The position numbers were made by a program, and so were the translations under genes. Positions 42,592 to 51,863 of a stretch of 64,000 bases of DNA are shown here, one piece after another; the stretch's first letter is position 1; the number at the start of each line of letters is the position of its first letter. Source of the DNA: Colwellia_A sp047621305 (GTDB lineage: Bacteria; Pseudomonadota; Gammaproteobacteria; Enterobacterales; Alteromonadaceae). The notes beneath the pieces are model-generated. The model worked only from the letters and a program-made list of their open reading frames with translations, did no database searches and was not told the DNA's origin. The stretch lies in NCBI GenBank assembly GCA_047621305.1, contig JBLHNB010000017.1, positions 1 through 64,000 of the forward strand, in the 5' to 3' direction.

Positions 42592-43638
42592 TTAATACCC
42601 TGAAGAAAATTGGTTTTTATCAGTCGCTTTTTCTTGAGCAGCTTGTTTGGTGATCACACCACGATTTACTAAGTTCATTAAGCATTGATCCATTGTTTGC
42701 ATGCCATGAGACATACCCGTTTGAATCGATGAATACATCTGCGCAATTTTATCTTCTCGAATAAGGTTACGAATCGCCGGAACACCGATCATAATTTCAT
42801 GAGCTGCTACTCGTCCCCCGCCAACTTTCTTAATTAAGGTTTGTGAAATAACAGCACGAAGGGATTCAGACAACATCGAACGTACCATAGATTTTTCCTC
42901 ACCAGGAAAGACATCAATAATACGGTCAATAGTTTTAGGTGCGGAGGTAGTATGTAAGGTACCAAAAACTAAATGCCCTGTTTCTGCGGCGGTCATCGCT
43001 AAACGGATCGTTTCAAGATCTCGCATTTCACCCACTAAAATAACATCGGGATCTTCACGTAACGCTGAGCGTAAGGCCGCTTCAAAACTCAAGGTATCAC
43101 GATGTACTTCACGTTGATTAATTAAGCATTGATGGTTTTCATGAACAAATTCTATCGGGTCTTCAATAGTAATAATATGATCATTCTTCGTTTTATTAAT
43201 ATAATCAACCATCGCGGCCAACGTGGTTGATTTACCCGAGCCGGTAGGACCTGTAACTAGCACTAAGCCACGTGGGGTATTCGAGATATCACGAAATATT
43301 TCTGGACAACCTAAATCATCAAGTGACAATATTTTACTGGGAATGGTACGAAATACGGCGGCAGGTCCTCGGTTTTGATTAAAAGCATTGACCCTAAAGC
43401 GTGCTAAGTTCGGTACTTCAAAAGAAAAATCGACTTCCAAATTTTCTTCGTAATCTTTACGTTGACGATCGTTCATAATATCGTAAACTAGCGCATTAAC
43501 GTCTTTTTCATCAAAAGCGGGGATATTTAATTTCCTAACATCGCCATCAACACGTATTAACGGCGGACTACCTGTTGATAAATGTAAATCTGAAGCATTA
43601 TTTTCAACACTAAACGCAAGTAATTCGGTAATATCCAT
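42592..43638 (-). CDS. pilT: Type IV pilus retraction ATPase PilT
   Basis: 348 residues. Hexameric motor that depolymerises pilin for twitching, surface sensing and DNA uptake. N-terminal ITELLAFSVENNASDLHLSTG, Walker A VTGPTGSGKSTTLAAM, Asp box IITIEDPIEFVHE, Walker B DVILVGEMRDLETI and His box TGHLVFGTLHTTSA are all intact. The retraction-critical AIRNLIRE is present. Divergent from yggS (43-base gap), the order seen in many gammaproteobacteria, and upstream of pilU. Confidence 0.96.
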   Translation of the reverse strand: MDITELLAFSVENNASDLHLSTGSPPLIRVDGDVRKLNIPAFDEKDVNALVYDIMNDRQRKDYEENLEVDFSFEVPNLARFRVNAFNQNRGPAAVFRTIPSKILSLDDLGCPEIFRDISNTPRGLVLVTGPTGSGKSTTLAAMVDYINKTKNDHIITIEDPIEFVHENHQCLINQREVHRDTLSFEAALRSALREDPDVILVGEMRDLETIRLAMTAAETGHLVFGTLHTTSAPKTIDRIIDVFPGEEKSMVRSMLSESLRAVISQTLIKKVGGGRVAAHEIMIGVPAIRNLIREDKIAQMYSSIQTGMSHGMQTMDQCLMNLVNRGVITKQAAQEKATDKNQFSSGY

Positions 43639-43681
43639 ACTGACCTCTTAGGTAACAACTATAAAATAGTAAATAAGTTAT

Positions 43682-44359
43682 ATGACACACATTAAAGATA
43701 ATCTCGCTTCAATTAAAGTGCAAATTTCACAGGCATGTAAAAATGCAAATCGTTTAACTCATGAAGTAACACTGCTTGCCGTTAGTAAAACAAAACCCGT
43801 CGAGTTAATTGAGCAAGCATATCTTGCCGGTCAACGAGAATTTGGCGAAAGTTATGTACAGGAATCTGTAGAGAAAATAGCCAAACTGGTTCATTTATCT
43901 GATATCTGCTGGCATTTTATTGGTCCTATGCAATCTAATAAAACGCGACTTATTGCAGAAAACTTTTCTTGGGTGCACAGCGTCGACAGAATAAAAATAG
44001 CTAAGCGCCTTGATGAGCATCGATATGGTCAAGATACTCCGCTAAACATTTGTTTACAAGTGAATATTAGTGGAGAGGCAAGTAAGTCAGGTGCAACAAT
44101 TGAGCAGTTACCTGAGCTGATACATTTTGTTGAAAATTGTAAAAATCTAAAACTGCGTGGCTTAATGGCTATTCCTGAAAAAAATGCAGCTGAGCACGCG
44201 TTTAAAACAATGCACACCCTCTTTATCAACTTATGCGAAAAAAATGCTGATGTAGATACATTGTCTATGGGCATGTCTGCTGATTTAGCGCCAGCAATAT
44301 TAGCTGGCTCAACGATAGTAAGAGTGGGTTCTGCCATTTTTGGAAAACGAGAGACTTAA
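43682..44359 (+). CDS. yggS: PLP homeostasis protein (YggS/PLPBP)
   Basis: 225 residues. Binds pyridoxal 5'-phosphate on the Lys in LLAVSKTKP (about residue 35), with no known catalytic activity, and keeps PLP and amino-acid pools balanced. The barrel markers QREFGESYVQE, WHFIGPMQSNKT, SVDRIKIAKRLD and SMGMSADLAPAILAGSTIVRVGSAIFG complete the family. Starts the yggS-proC-yggT row. Confidence 0.96.
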   Translation: MTHIKDNLASIKVQISQACKNANRLTHEVTLLAVSKTKPVELIEQAYLAGQREFGESYVQESVEKIAKLVHLSDICWHFIGPMQSNKTRLIAENFSWVHSVDRIKIAKRLDEHRYGQDTPLNICLQVNISGEASKSGATIEQLPELIHFVENCKNLKLRGLMAIPEKNAAEHAFKTMHTLFINLCEKNADVDTLSMGMSADLAPAILAGSTIVRVGSAIFGKRET

Positions 44360-44457
44360 TACTATAGAAATAGTTTGATCTATTTCACTCACCCAGCAGA
44401 TATTTAGTTACAATAACGCATAAATAAAACTTACCGAATTTAGAGAGCAGTTACGAC

Positions 44458-45270
44458 ATGACCCCAATAGCTTTTATCGGCGCAGGTAACATGAACGGCG
44501 CAATTATTTCAGGCTTGATCAAACAAGGCTATGACCCCAAACAAGTCATGGTATCTAATCCTTCTGCTGAAAAACGTCTCGCTTTACATCAAAAATTAGG
44601 TATTTTACATACTAACAACAATCTTGAAGCGGCAAAATTTGCTGACACCATTGTATTAGGCGTAAAACCTCATTTTATTTTGGATGTTTGCAGTGAAATT
44701 AGCCAACATCTTGATATTTCGAATAAGTGTTTTATTTCTATTGCTGCAGGTTGTACCGTTGCTCAAATGCAAAGCGCATTAAAAAAACCTTGTGCCATTA
44801 TTCGTACCATGCCAAATACACCATCACAACTTGGCCTTGGTGTTACTGGTTTATTTTCAGCTGACGGTGTTAATGAAAGCCAGAAAAAAGTTGCGCAAAC
44901 GTTAATGTCTTCAGTAGGTATTATCAAATGGCTTGCTAGTGAAGATGAAATAGATAATATTATTGCGGTTTCTGGCTCTGGTCCTGCCTATTTTTTTCTC
45001 TTTATGGAAGCAATGGAGCAACAAGCATTAGCTTTGGGGTTTTCAGCGCAAGAAAGCCGAGAGCTAGTACAACAAACGGCTTTAGGCGCGGCACAAATGG
45101 TTGTGCAAAATCAAATTCCGATCAGTGAATTACGTGCTAAAGTAACCTCAAAGGGCGGCACGACCAATGCAGCCATTGAGTCGTTTATTGCAGACGGTTT
45201 GCCACAAGTTGTAACAAATGCGATGAATAGTGCATTGCATCGCGCTAAAGAAATGGCGCAAAATAGTTAA
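44458..45270 (+). CDS. proC: Pyrroline-5-carboxylate reductase
   Basis: 270 residues. Last step of proline synthesis, NADPH-dependent. Nucleotide loop IAFIGAGNMNGAIISGL, middle signature IIRTMPNTPSQLGLGVTGL, and the proline-binding SGSGPAYFFLFMEAMEQQALALGF are present. The ProC C-terminal motif reads LRAKVTSKGGTTNAAIESF. It lies 98 bases after yggS, in the conserved order. Confidence 0.97.
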   Translation: MTPIAFIGAGNMNGAIISGLIKQGYDPKQVMVSNPSAEKRLALHQKLGILHTNNNLEAAKFADTIVLGVKPHFILDVCSEISQHLDISNKCFISIAAGCTVAQMQSALKKPCAIIRTMPNTPSQLGLGVTGLFSADGVNESQKKVAQTLMSSVGIIKWLASEDEIDNIIAVSGSGPAYFFLFMEAMEQQALALGFSAQESRELVQQTALGAAQMVVQNQIPISELRAKVTSKGGTTNAAIESFIADGLPQVVTNAMNSALHRAKEMAQNS

Positions 45271-45390
45271 TAGCAATTTATTCGTCCGTTATTTTTGAAT
45301 ATTAAACTAGATCATTAAATTAGAACATTATTTTAAAAAATAGATTAGACAATTAAACTCGACAATTAGATAAATTTTCCGGAGAAAAGA

Positions 45391-45939
45391 ATGGCAGCAA
45401 TTAATTATTTGCTTGGTTTTGTATTTGACGCATTACTGATGGTTTTGGTTGTGCGTGTTTGGTTACAACTTGTCAGGGCTGATTTTTATAATCCGCTCAG
45501 TCAGTTTATCGTTAAGGTCAGTAATCCTTTAGTACTACCTCTTCGCCGAGTTATTCCAGGATTTGGTGGTATTGATGTCGCAACATTAGTACTTGCCTAT
45601 GTAATCGCGTCACTTAAATTTATACTTATTCCATTATTAAATGGTGGTGGTATTGACATTATTTCAGCGCTATTTTTAGGCTTGTTATACTTAGTTAAAC
45701 AAACCGGTGTTTTATTGTTTATCATCATGTTGGTGATGGCATTAATGAGCTGGGTAGTGCAAGGATTTAATCCTACACAACAGATATTCCATCAATTAAC
45801 TGACCCGGTATTACGTCCTATACGTCGTATAATACCGAGTATAGGTGGTTTAGACTTATCTATTCTCGCCGCGTTTTTATTGCTCAATGTGATTAATATT
45901 TTATTATCAGGCTGGATCCCGTATTGGACTATGTTGTAA
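45391..45939 (+). CDS. yggT: YggT family membrane protein
   Basis: 182 residues containing two YggT repeats, each an amphipathic PLxRxxRxIIPxxGGxD segment (LVLPLRRVIPGFGGIDVA and VLRPIRRIIPSIGGLDLS) between hydrophobic helices. About four membrane segments. Linked in bacteria to osmotic or cell-shape roles but not biochemically defined. Follows proC after 120 bases. The usual next gene, yggU, is absent and a DUF4426 gene takes its place. Confidence 0.93.
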   Translation: MAAINYLLGFVFDALLMVLVVRVWLQLVRADFYNPLSQFIVKVSNPLVLPLRRVIPGFGGIDVATLVLAYVIASLKFILIPLLNGGGIDIISALFLGLLYLVKQTGVLLFIIMLVMALMSWVVQGFNPTQQIFHQLTDPVLRPIRRIIPSIGGLDLSILAAFLLLNVINILLSGWIPYWTML

Positions 45940-46001
45940 AAAATAGTTTTCTATTTGGTTTATACTTATACATTGAATACATTTTTAATTAGGAGTAATT
46001 T

Positions 46002-46442
46002 ATGAAGAACTACATACAGCGTTTAACGTTATTGTTAATGTTCTGCTGTTCTTTCATGTTTTCAGTTCATGCACAAAACATGAAAAAAATGGGTGACATC
46101 AACGTACATTACATGGCAATTGGCGCCACCTTTTTAACGCCAGAAATAGCGAAAGCTTACGGTATTGAACGTAGCCGTTACAATGGTTTAGTGAATATTT
46201 CAGTACTTGATAATACGCAAAATAATAGCCCCGCAAAATCAGTATCTCTTATTGGTAAAGCAAGAAACAATGTCGGACAGCTTAAATCACTGGTATTTAG
46301 AGAAGTTAAAGAAGGTGATGCTATCTATTATTTAGCTGAAGTTAATTACGCTAATGAAGAGACTATTCATTTTGATGTGCAAATTACTGATGGCAGTAAA
46401 AAGCATAATTTAAAATTCTCTCAAAAATTTTACGTCGATTAA
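46002..46442 (+). CDS. DUF4426 periplasmic protein
   Basis: 146 residues with a signal peptide (LLLMFCCSFMFSVHAQN). The mature part starts with GDINVHYMAIGATFLTPEIAKAYGIERSRYNGLVNISVLD, the DUF4426 landmark, and is predicted all-beta. Function unknown; the gene recurs next to yggT-rdgB in Alteromonadales and Vibrionales. A weak hairpin (AGCGGGCATC...TCCGCT) follows. Confidence 0.85.
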   Translation: MKNYIQRLTLLLMFCCSFMFSVHAQNMKKMGDINVHYMAIGATFLTPEIAKAYGIERSRYNGLVNISVLDNTQNNSPAKSVSLIGKARNNVGQLKSLVFREVKEGDAIYYLAEVNYANEETIHFDVQITDGSKKHNLKFSQKFYVD

Positions 46443-46583
46443 TCCAAAGCTAAAGAAATGAATTAGCGGGCATCACTGTCCGCTTATCTCAACTTCACTC
46501 TCCTACTACTTTTTAAATAACTTCTTTCACAGCCCTACACCATTAAGGTATGATCCTCGAAAATCTATTCTCTGAGAAAATGC

Positions 46584-47240
46584 ATGTCTACAGTTGTTTT
46601 AGCCACAGGTAATCAAGGTAAGGTTAACGAGTTATCTGCTTTACTTGCCATACACAATATCAACATCGTGCCACAAAGTAATTTTGATGTTCCTGAGGTT
46701 GCTGAAACAGGCACAACGTTTGTTGAAAACGCGATAATTAAGGCACGCCATGCAGCAAAAATAACCGGCCTACCCGCCATTGCTGATGACTCAGGTTTAG
46801 AAGTTGATGCGTTAAATGGTGAACCAGGGGTTTATTCGGCGCGTTATGCAGGTGAAAACGCCAGCGATGATGACAATACCCATAAGCTTTTAGCGGCTAT
46901 GGTTGAATTTCCTGAAATACAACGCAGCGCGCGCTTTCATTGTGTTTTAGTTTATATGTCTCATGAGAACGACCCAACGCCCATTATTTGTCATGGTGTT
47001 TGGCAAGGTAGTATTTGTAGCGAGAAACATGGTGACCAAGGTTTTGGTTACGATCCTATTTTTTGGCAGGCAGACCATAAAATGACGTCAGCACAACTAC
47101 CACGCGATTTAAAAAACCAATTAAGCCACCGTGGTCAGGCATTGGCTTTACTCGTTAAAGAATTAGCGGTTAAAGAAGCAGCTAAAGAGCTAGCGACTAA
47201 AGCATTAAATACATCAACAACAAATTATCTAGGTAAATAG
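46584..47240 (+). CDS. rdgB: XTP/dITP pyrophosphatase RdgB
   Basis: 218 residues. Removes non-canonical purine triphosphates (ITP, dITP, XTP). Signature: VVLATGNQGKVNELSALL, then ADDSGLEVDALNGEPGVYSARYAGENASD, then GDQGFGYDPIFW and LSHRGQAL. Usual length is about 197-200; the last 20 residues (EAAKELATKALNTSTTNYLGK) are an Ala/Lys extension. hemW starts one base after its stop. Confidence 0.95.
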   Translation: MSTVVLATGNQGKVNELSALLAIHNINIVPQSNFDVPEVAETGTTFVENAIIKARHAAKITGLPAIADDSGLEVDALNGEPGVYSARYAGENASDDDNTHKLLAAMVEFPEIQRSARFHCVLVYMSHENDPTPIICHGVWQGSICSEKHGDQGFGYDPIFWQADHKMTSAQLPRDLKNQLSHRGQALALLVKELAVKEAAKELATKALNTSTTNYLGK

Positions 47241-47241
47241 C

Positions 47242-48465
47242 GTGTTAAAAAACCCACCACTTTCTTTATATATTCATATTCCTTGGTGTGTACAAAAATG
47301 CCCTTATTGTGACTTTAATTCACATGCCTTTAGTCATGACAGCAAAAGTGATAACAAGTCTAACGCCTTAACGCCAGGCTTGCCTGAAAAAGAATACGTC
47401 ACTGAGCTTATTGCTGATTTAGACCATGATATTGCCCAATTTAATTTACAAAATCGTTCTTTATTCAGTATTTTTATTGGTGGCGGTACACCGAGCTTAT
47501 TTTCTCCCGCAGCAATAAAGTCATTGTTAACACAAGTATTAGCTAGGTTTTCCTATGACAAAGACATAGAAATCACCCTTGAAGCAAACCCTGGTACGGT
47601 TGAAGCTGACAAATTTAAAGGTTTCTTTGATGCTGGTGTATCACGATTATCCATAGGCGTGCAAAGTTTTGAGTCTGAAAAGCTTATTAAGCTTGGTCGT
47701 ATTCATGACAGCAACCAAGCAAAAAAAGCGGCAGAACTCGCGACATCGTGTGGGGTTGATAGTTTCAATTTAGATTTAATGCACGGTTTACCGCAGCAAA
47801 CCTTAGAAAATGCACTCGATGACATAAAAACAGCGATTAAGCTGGCTCCAACTCATCTATCTTGGTACCAATTAACCATTGAGCCTAATACACCTTTTCA
47901 TTCAAAACCACCCAAATTACCGATTGATGATATTTTGTGGGATATTCAAGATCAAGGTGTTGAATTACTTGAACAAGCAGGTTATCAACAATATGAAATA
48001 TCAGCCTATAGTAAACCTGAATTTCAATGCCAACATAATCTCAATTATTGGCAGTTTGGTGACTACTTAGGGATAGGTTGTGGCGCCCATGGAAAAATTA
48101 CTGATATTGATAAACAAGTGATCTATCGTACGATAAAAGTCAAACACCCTAAAGGTTATCTAGATAGCAAAAGAGAGCATCTTGACCATTTAAATGAAGT
48201 ATCTAAAGACGAACTACCTTTTGAATATATGATGAACCGTTTAAGATTAGTATCCGCTTTTACCCTTGATGAATATCAAGCGGCCACGGGACTTGCTGCG
48301 CACACCATATTACCTAAATTAGAACTCGCTAAAAACAAAGGTTTAATGAAAAGTTTTACTCAAAATTCCATTAGTAATAACATTAACAAGCACCAAGTTG
48401 AGCAATGGCAAGTTACCAAATTAGGGCATCGTTATTTAAATGACTTACTCGAGATGTTTTTATAA
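47242..48465 (+). CDS. hemW: Radical SAM heme chaperone HemW
   Basis: 407 residues. Binds heme and a 4Fe-4S cluster, and is thought to insert heme into respiratory enzymes. The cluster Cys are 16, 20 and 23 (WCVQKCPYCDFNSH). GGGTPSLFSP and VSRLSIGVQSFESEKLIKLGRIHD are typical HemW blocks. It lacks the extra N-terminal Cys of HemN. GTG start, one base after rdgB. The 3' end abuts the tadA start. Confidence 0.95.
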   Translation: MLKNPPLSLYIHIPWCVQKCPYCDFNSHAFSHDSKSDNKSNALTPGLPEKEYVTELIADLDHDIAQFNLQNRSLFSIFIGGGTPSLFSPAAIKSLLTQVLARFSYDKDIEITLEANPGTVEADKFKGFFDAGVSRLSIGVQSFESEKLIKLGRIHDSNQAKKAAELATSCGVDSFNLDLMHGLPQQTLENALDDIKTAIKLAPTHLSWYQLTIEPNTPFHSKPPKLPIDDILWDIQDQGVELLEQAGYQQYEISAYSKPEFQCQHNLNYWQFGDYLGIGCGAHGKITDIDKQVIYRTIKVKHPKGYLDSKREHLDHLNEVSKDELPFEYMMNRLRLVSAFTLDEYQAATGLAAHTILPKLELAKNKGLMKSFTQNSISNNINKHQVEQWQVTKLGHRYLNDLLEMFL

Positions 48466-48981
48466 ATGACCAACAAACACCAACCTGTTAACGAACAAGA
48501 CATACTTGATCATTACTTTATGGCCAAGGCTTATCAGCTAGCACAAAAAGCCGAAGCTATTGATGAAATACCGGTTGGTGCTGTTGTGGTTGCTAATGGA
48601 GAGATTATTGGTGAAGGTTTTAATCAATCGATATTACTCAATGACCCTTCTGCACATGCTGAAATGTTAGCCGTTAGGAACGCAGGGCAAAATATTTCAA
48701 ATTACCGATTACTTGATTGTACTCTCTATGTAACCTTAGAACCTTGCTCTATGTGTGCAGGTTTATTGATCCACAGTCGTATAAAACGACTGGTCTTTGC
48801 GGCAACTGACTTAAAAACTGGAGCAGCAGGTAGCGCTTTTGATCTCGTCACTCATGAAAAACATAATCATAGCATTGATGTCACTACCGGTATTATGCAA
48901 GATGAGTGTAGCGCGCTTTTATCGGCTTTTTTCAAAAGACGAAGGGCTGAAAAAAAAGCCCTTAAGCAACAACAAAAATAA
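48466..48981 (+). CDS. tadA: tRNA-specific adenosine deaminase TadA
   Basis: 171 residues. Converts A34 to inosine in tRNA-Arg(ACG). Zinc ligands and catalytic Glu are His64 and Glu66 (HAEMLAVRNAG), Cys94 and Cys97 (EPCSMCAG). VGAVVVANGEIIGEGFNQSI precedes them. Its ATG directly follows the hemW stop codon, so they are coupled; in E. coli the neighbours differ. The C-terminal basic tail (RRRAEKKALKQQQK) fits the family. Confidence 0.95.
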   Translation: MTNKHQPVNEQDILDHYFMAKAYQLAQKAEAIDEIPVGAVVVANGEIIGEGFNQSILLNDPSAHAEMLAVRNAGQNISNYRLLDCTLYVTLEPCSMCAGLLIHSRIKRLVFAATDLKTGAAGSAFDLVTHEKHNHSIDVTTGIMQDECSALLSAFFKRRRAEKKALKQQQK

Positions 48982-49186
48982 AGCCCCATTACAATCCTCG
49001 ACTAATACGCTCGCTATAACCCTCCTTATTCTAGCTATAATCCCCTGACTCTAGCTATATTCAACGAATCTACTGCCGACATTCAATAATTACACGGTCA
49101 ATTATTAACGAATACACTATATTTTGTTAATTCCCAGTGAATTTATATGTAATAATGTTGTTTAAATCCATCAAAAATAAGAAATT

Positions 49187-50068
49187 ATGCGTCATTTTAT
49201 CATTAGAACATTCATTTTATTAGTATCATTACCAGTATTAGCCGATAATTATCAAGTAAGTGATTGGGTTGCTGACGGCACGTTTACCAAAGGAGTTGAA
49301 GGTCCCGCCAGTTCAAACGATGGTGTATTGTATGCAGTAAATCACCAAACAGAGGGAACAATAGGTAAAGTTATTGGTAAAAATAATGTTGAATTATTTG
49401 CCAAATTACCTAATGGATCGGTAGGTAATGGTATTCGTTTTGATCAGCAAAACAACATGTATATCGCTGACTATGTTAATCACAATATTTTACGTATTGC
49501 ATCAGGTACTCATATGGTTGATGTTTATGCTCATGAAAGAAAAATGTCCCAACCTAATGACATTGCCATTATGGACTCAGGCATACTGTTTGCTAGTGAT
49601 CCCAATTGGTCAAAAAGTAGTGGCCAATTATGGAAAATATCCAATGATGGTTCGGTGACATTATTAGAAAAAGACATGGGCACCACTAATGGCATAGCTG
49701 TTAGCCCTGATAATAAAAAACTCTATGTGAATGAAAGTGTGCAGCGCAATGTTTGGGTTTACGACCTTGATGTACAAGGGAACATCAGCAATAAAAAATT
49801 GTTTATTTCGTTTGAAGATCACGGCATGGATGGCATGAGAACCGATCTAGAAGGTAATTTATATATTGCCAGGTATGGCGCAGGAGTTGTTGCTATGGTA
49901 TCTGCTCAAGGGAAATTAATACGCGAGATAAAACTCAAAGGACAATTCCCTACCAATGTCGCCTTTGGTGGAAAAGATAATAAAACAATCTTTGTCACCT
50001 TACAGCAACGCGGCGCTATTGAGACCTTTACCAGTGAGTTTTCAGGACGTAATCACCGTAGTAAATAA
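49187..50068 (+). CDS. SMP-30/gluconolactonase-like six-bladed propeller, exported
   Basis: 293 residues with a Sec signal peptide (FILLVSLPVLADN). The propeller repeat text includes EGPASSNDGVLYAVN, NGIRFDQQNNMYIADYVNHNILRI, SQPNDIAIMDSGILFASDPNWSKSSG and TTNGIAVSPDNKKLYVNESVQRNVWVY. The Asn-rich metal positions match the SMP-30 group. Periplasmic members hydrolyse lactones or related esters; substrate unknown. Stands alone, ending at the terminator 50110-50140. Confidence 0.85.
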   Translation: MRHFIIRTFILLVSLPVLADNYQVSDWVADGTFTKGVEGPASSNDGVLYAVNHQTEGTIGKVIGKNNVELFAKLPNGSVGNGIRFDQQNNMYIADYVNHNILRIASGTHMVDVYAHERKMSQPNDIAIMDSGILFASDPNWSKSSGQLWKISNDGSVTLLEKDMGTTNGIAVSPDNKKLYVNESVQRNVWVYDLDVQGNISNKKLFISFEDHGMDGMRTDLEGNLYIARYGAGVVAMVSAQGKLIREIKLKGQFPTNVAFGGKDNKTIFVTLQQRGAIETFTSEFSGRNHRSK

Positions 50069-50109
50069 AGAGTACTAAATATATTTTAGTTCACTTACTG
50101 TTAGTGAAT

Positions 50110-50140
50110 AAGCGAATAGCATACTATTCGCTTTTATTAT
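50110..50140 (+). terminator. Terminator after the propeller gene
   Basis: AAGCGAATAG pairs perfectly with CTATTCGCTT around a 4-base loop, followed by TTATTAT. Confidence 0.8.
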
Positions 50141-50466
50141 TTAATACGTTATTCCTTTTTAGTAACTTGGATTCAAATAATAAGTGCCTCACCATCTTCA
50201 TACGATGCTGAAATGTCATAAAAATAATACCCGTTACATTAATTTTCTGATTTTTTATGCGTAGTAATAACTAATCAGCATTAACGTTCAAAAAAGGTAT
50301 AGTCTTTTTATCATTTCCTCCTATGTCAGTACTCGTATAAACCGCACTAACTTTTAAGATATTGGTTTAATAGATTTAATCAATATTTACGCCTGAAACT
50401 TGCTCATCGTTTAAAAAGGATATAGTTTATTATCTAAAACATGCTTTCATTAAACCAGAGTTATCA
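50141..50466. other. Intergenic region with MITE-related fragment
   Basis: No coding sequence seen. The segment 50225-50264 resembles the left end of the element at 15301-15462 (shared TAATACC, TTACATTAATT, then TAT.CGTAG in the same order). No matching right end was found, so it is a relic at most. The rest is AT-rich and must hold the promoter of the M24 gene. Confidence 0.4.
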
Positions 50467-51765
50467 ATGAATCTCACTAAAAGAAATTTTCTTAAAGCCA
50501 GTGGTGCTACTTTAGCGTCTTTATCTTTAACAACAAGTGCACTTGCTAGCGCTTCACCACAAGCTAAAAGCCCAAATATAGCTAAATTAACCGATATTAC
50601 GGCTAATGTCGCCGCTATTTCACCACAAGAACGCCTTTTAAGAATTGAAAAAGCACAACAGCTGATGAAAAAATTCAACATCGCTGCATTAGTGATTGAG
50701 CCGGGCGCGTCAATGGATTATTTTTCTGGTATTCAGTGGTGGCGTAGTGAACGTGTTACCGCATTAGTCATTCCAAATGAAGGTGAGGTTGGTGTTGTTT
50801 GTCCCTTTTTTGAAGAGCCCAGTATTCGCGAAACCTTAGCAGTAGGCGAAGATGTTCGTGTATGGCAAGAACACGAAAGCCCTTTTCTTAAAATTAAACA
50901 ACTACTAACAGATAGAGGTTTAAACAAAGGTAATATTGCCTTTGAACATTCAGTGCGCTACTTTGTTTTACAAAGCGTAATGGCCTTATTACCTACCATG
51001 AAAGATGTTAGCGCTGTTGATATTATTCGTGGCTGTCGACTGTACAAAAGCCATCATGAATTAACACTCATGCATAAGGCCAATGAAATAACCCTTAATG
51101 CGTATGCATATGTATGGTCAAAACTTGAATTAGGTATGAGTCAAGACGATGTAAAAAATCTCATGCAGAATGCACAAGCACAACTAGGCGGCAGTGGCAT
51201 TTGGAACATGGCACTATTTAATCAAGCCAGTGCGTTTCCTCACGGCACCAAACAAAAACAAACATTAACGGCTGGCTCAACGGTACTTATGGATTGTGGT
51301 TGCAGTGTTCATGGTTATCAATCAGATATTAGTCGTACTTTTGTTTTTGGTGAAGCAAGTAAATACCAAGAAAAAATATGGAATACGGTACGTGCAGGCC
51401 AACAAATTGCTTTTGAAAAGGCTCAACTTGGCGTTGAAGCTGGGCACGTTGATGACGCCGTACGTGCTCATTATGAAAGCCTTGGTTTAGGCCCTGATTA
51501 TAAGTTACCCGGTTTATCTCATCGCACTGGCCATGGTATTGGCATGAAGGGTCATGAGGGTGTCAACTTTGTTCATGGAGAAAAACAGAAACTAAAAACC
51601 AATATGTGTTTCTCCAATGAACCCGGCATATATATTCCCGGAAAGTTTGGTGTTCGTCTTGAAGATTGTTTATACATGACGGATAAAGGGCCACGTTGGT
51701 TTACCATCCCACCAGAGTCTTTAGAGTCGCCGATTGGTAACATTGAAAAACTAATAAGCGCTTAA
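50467..51765 (+). CDS. Exported M24 family metallopeptidase with Tat-like signal
   Basis: 432 residues, Xaa-Pro peptidase-like. The leader TKRNFLKASGATLASLSLTTSALAS has the Tat motif pattern S/T-R-R-x-F-L-K with the first Arg replaced by Lys, then a mild hydrophobic run and AxA site. The pita-bread domain has metal ligands Asp276 and Asp287 (LMDCGCSVHGYQSDISRTF), His356 (RTGHGIGMKGHEG), Glu385 (SNEPGIYI) and Glu399 (VRLEDCLYM). All five are present, so it should be active on proline-containing peptides outside the cytoplasm. Independent gene with a shared terminator downstream. Confidence 0.88.
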   Translation: MNLTKRNFLKASGATLASLSLTTSALASASPQAKSPNIAKLTDITANVAAISPQERLLRIEKAQQLMKKFNIAALVIEPGASMDYFSGIQWWRSERVTALVIPNEGEVGVVCPFFEEPSIRETLAVGEDVRVWQEHESPFLKIKQLLTDRGLNKGNIAFEHSVRYFVLQSVMALLPTMKDVSAVDIIRGCRLYKSHHELTLMHKANEITLNAYAYVWSKLELGMSQDDVKNLMQNAQAQLGGSGIWNMALFNQASAFPHGTKQKQTLTAGSTVLMDCGCSVHGYQSDISRTFVFGEASKYQEKIWNTVRAGQQIAFEKAQLGVEAGHVDDAVRAHYESLGLGPDYKLPGLSHRTGHGIGMKGHEGVNFVHGEKQKLKTNMCFSNEPGIYIPGKFGVRLEDCLYMTDKGPRWFTIPPESLESPIGNIEKLISA

Positions 51766-51798
51766 ATATTAGCTATTAACTAGACATTAGATAAATAT

Positions 51799-51832
51799 TG
51801 CCTTGGTTTACTTTCCCCTACCAAGGCATTTT
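51799..51832. terminator. Terminator-like hairpin between convergent genes
   Basis: TGCCTTGG pairs with CCAAGGCA across a 14-base loop, then TTTTC. It separates the M24 gene and the convergent lipoprotein hydrolase gene. Confidence 0.55.
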
Positions 51833-51863
51833 CAAACGCGTTATAAGAATTGTATTTACTCTT

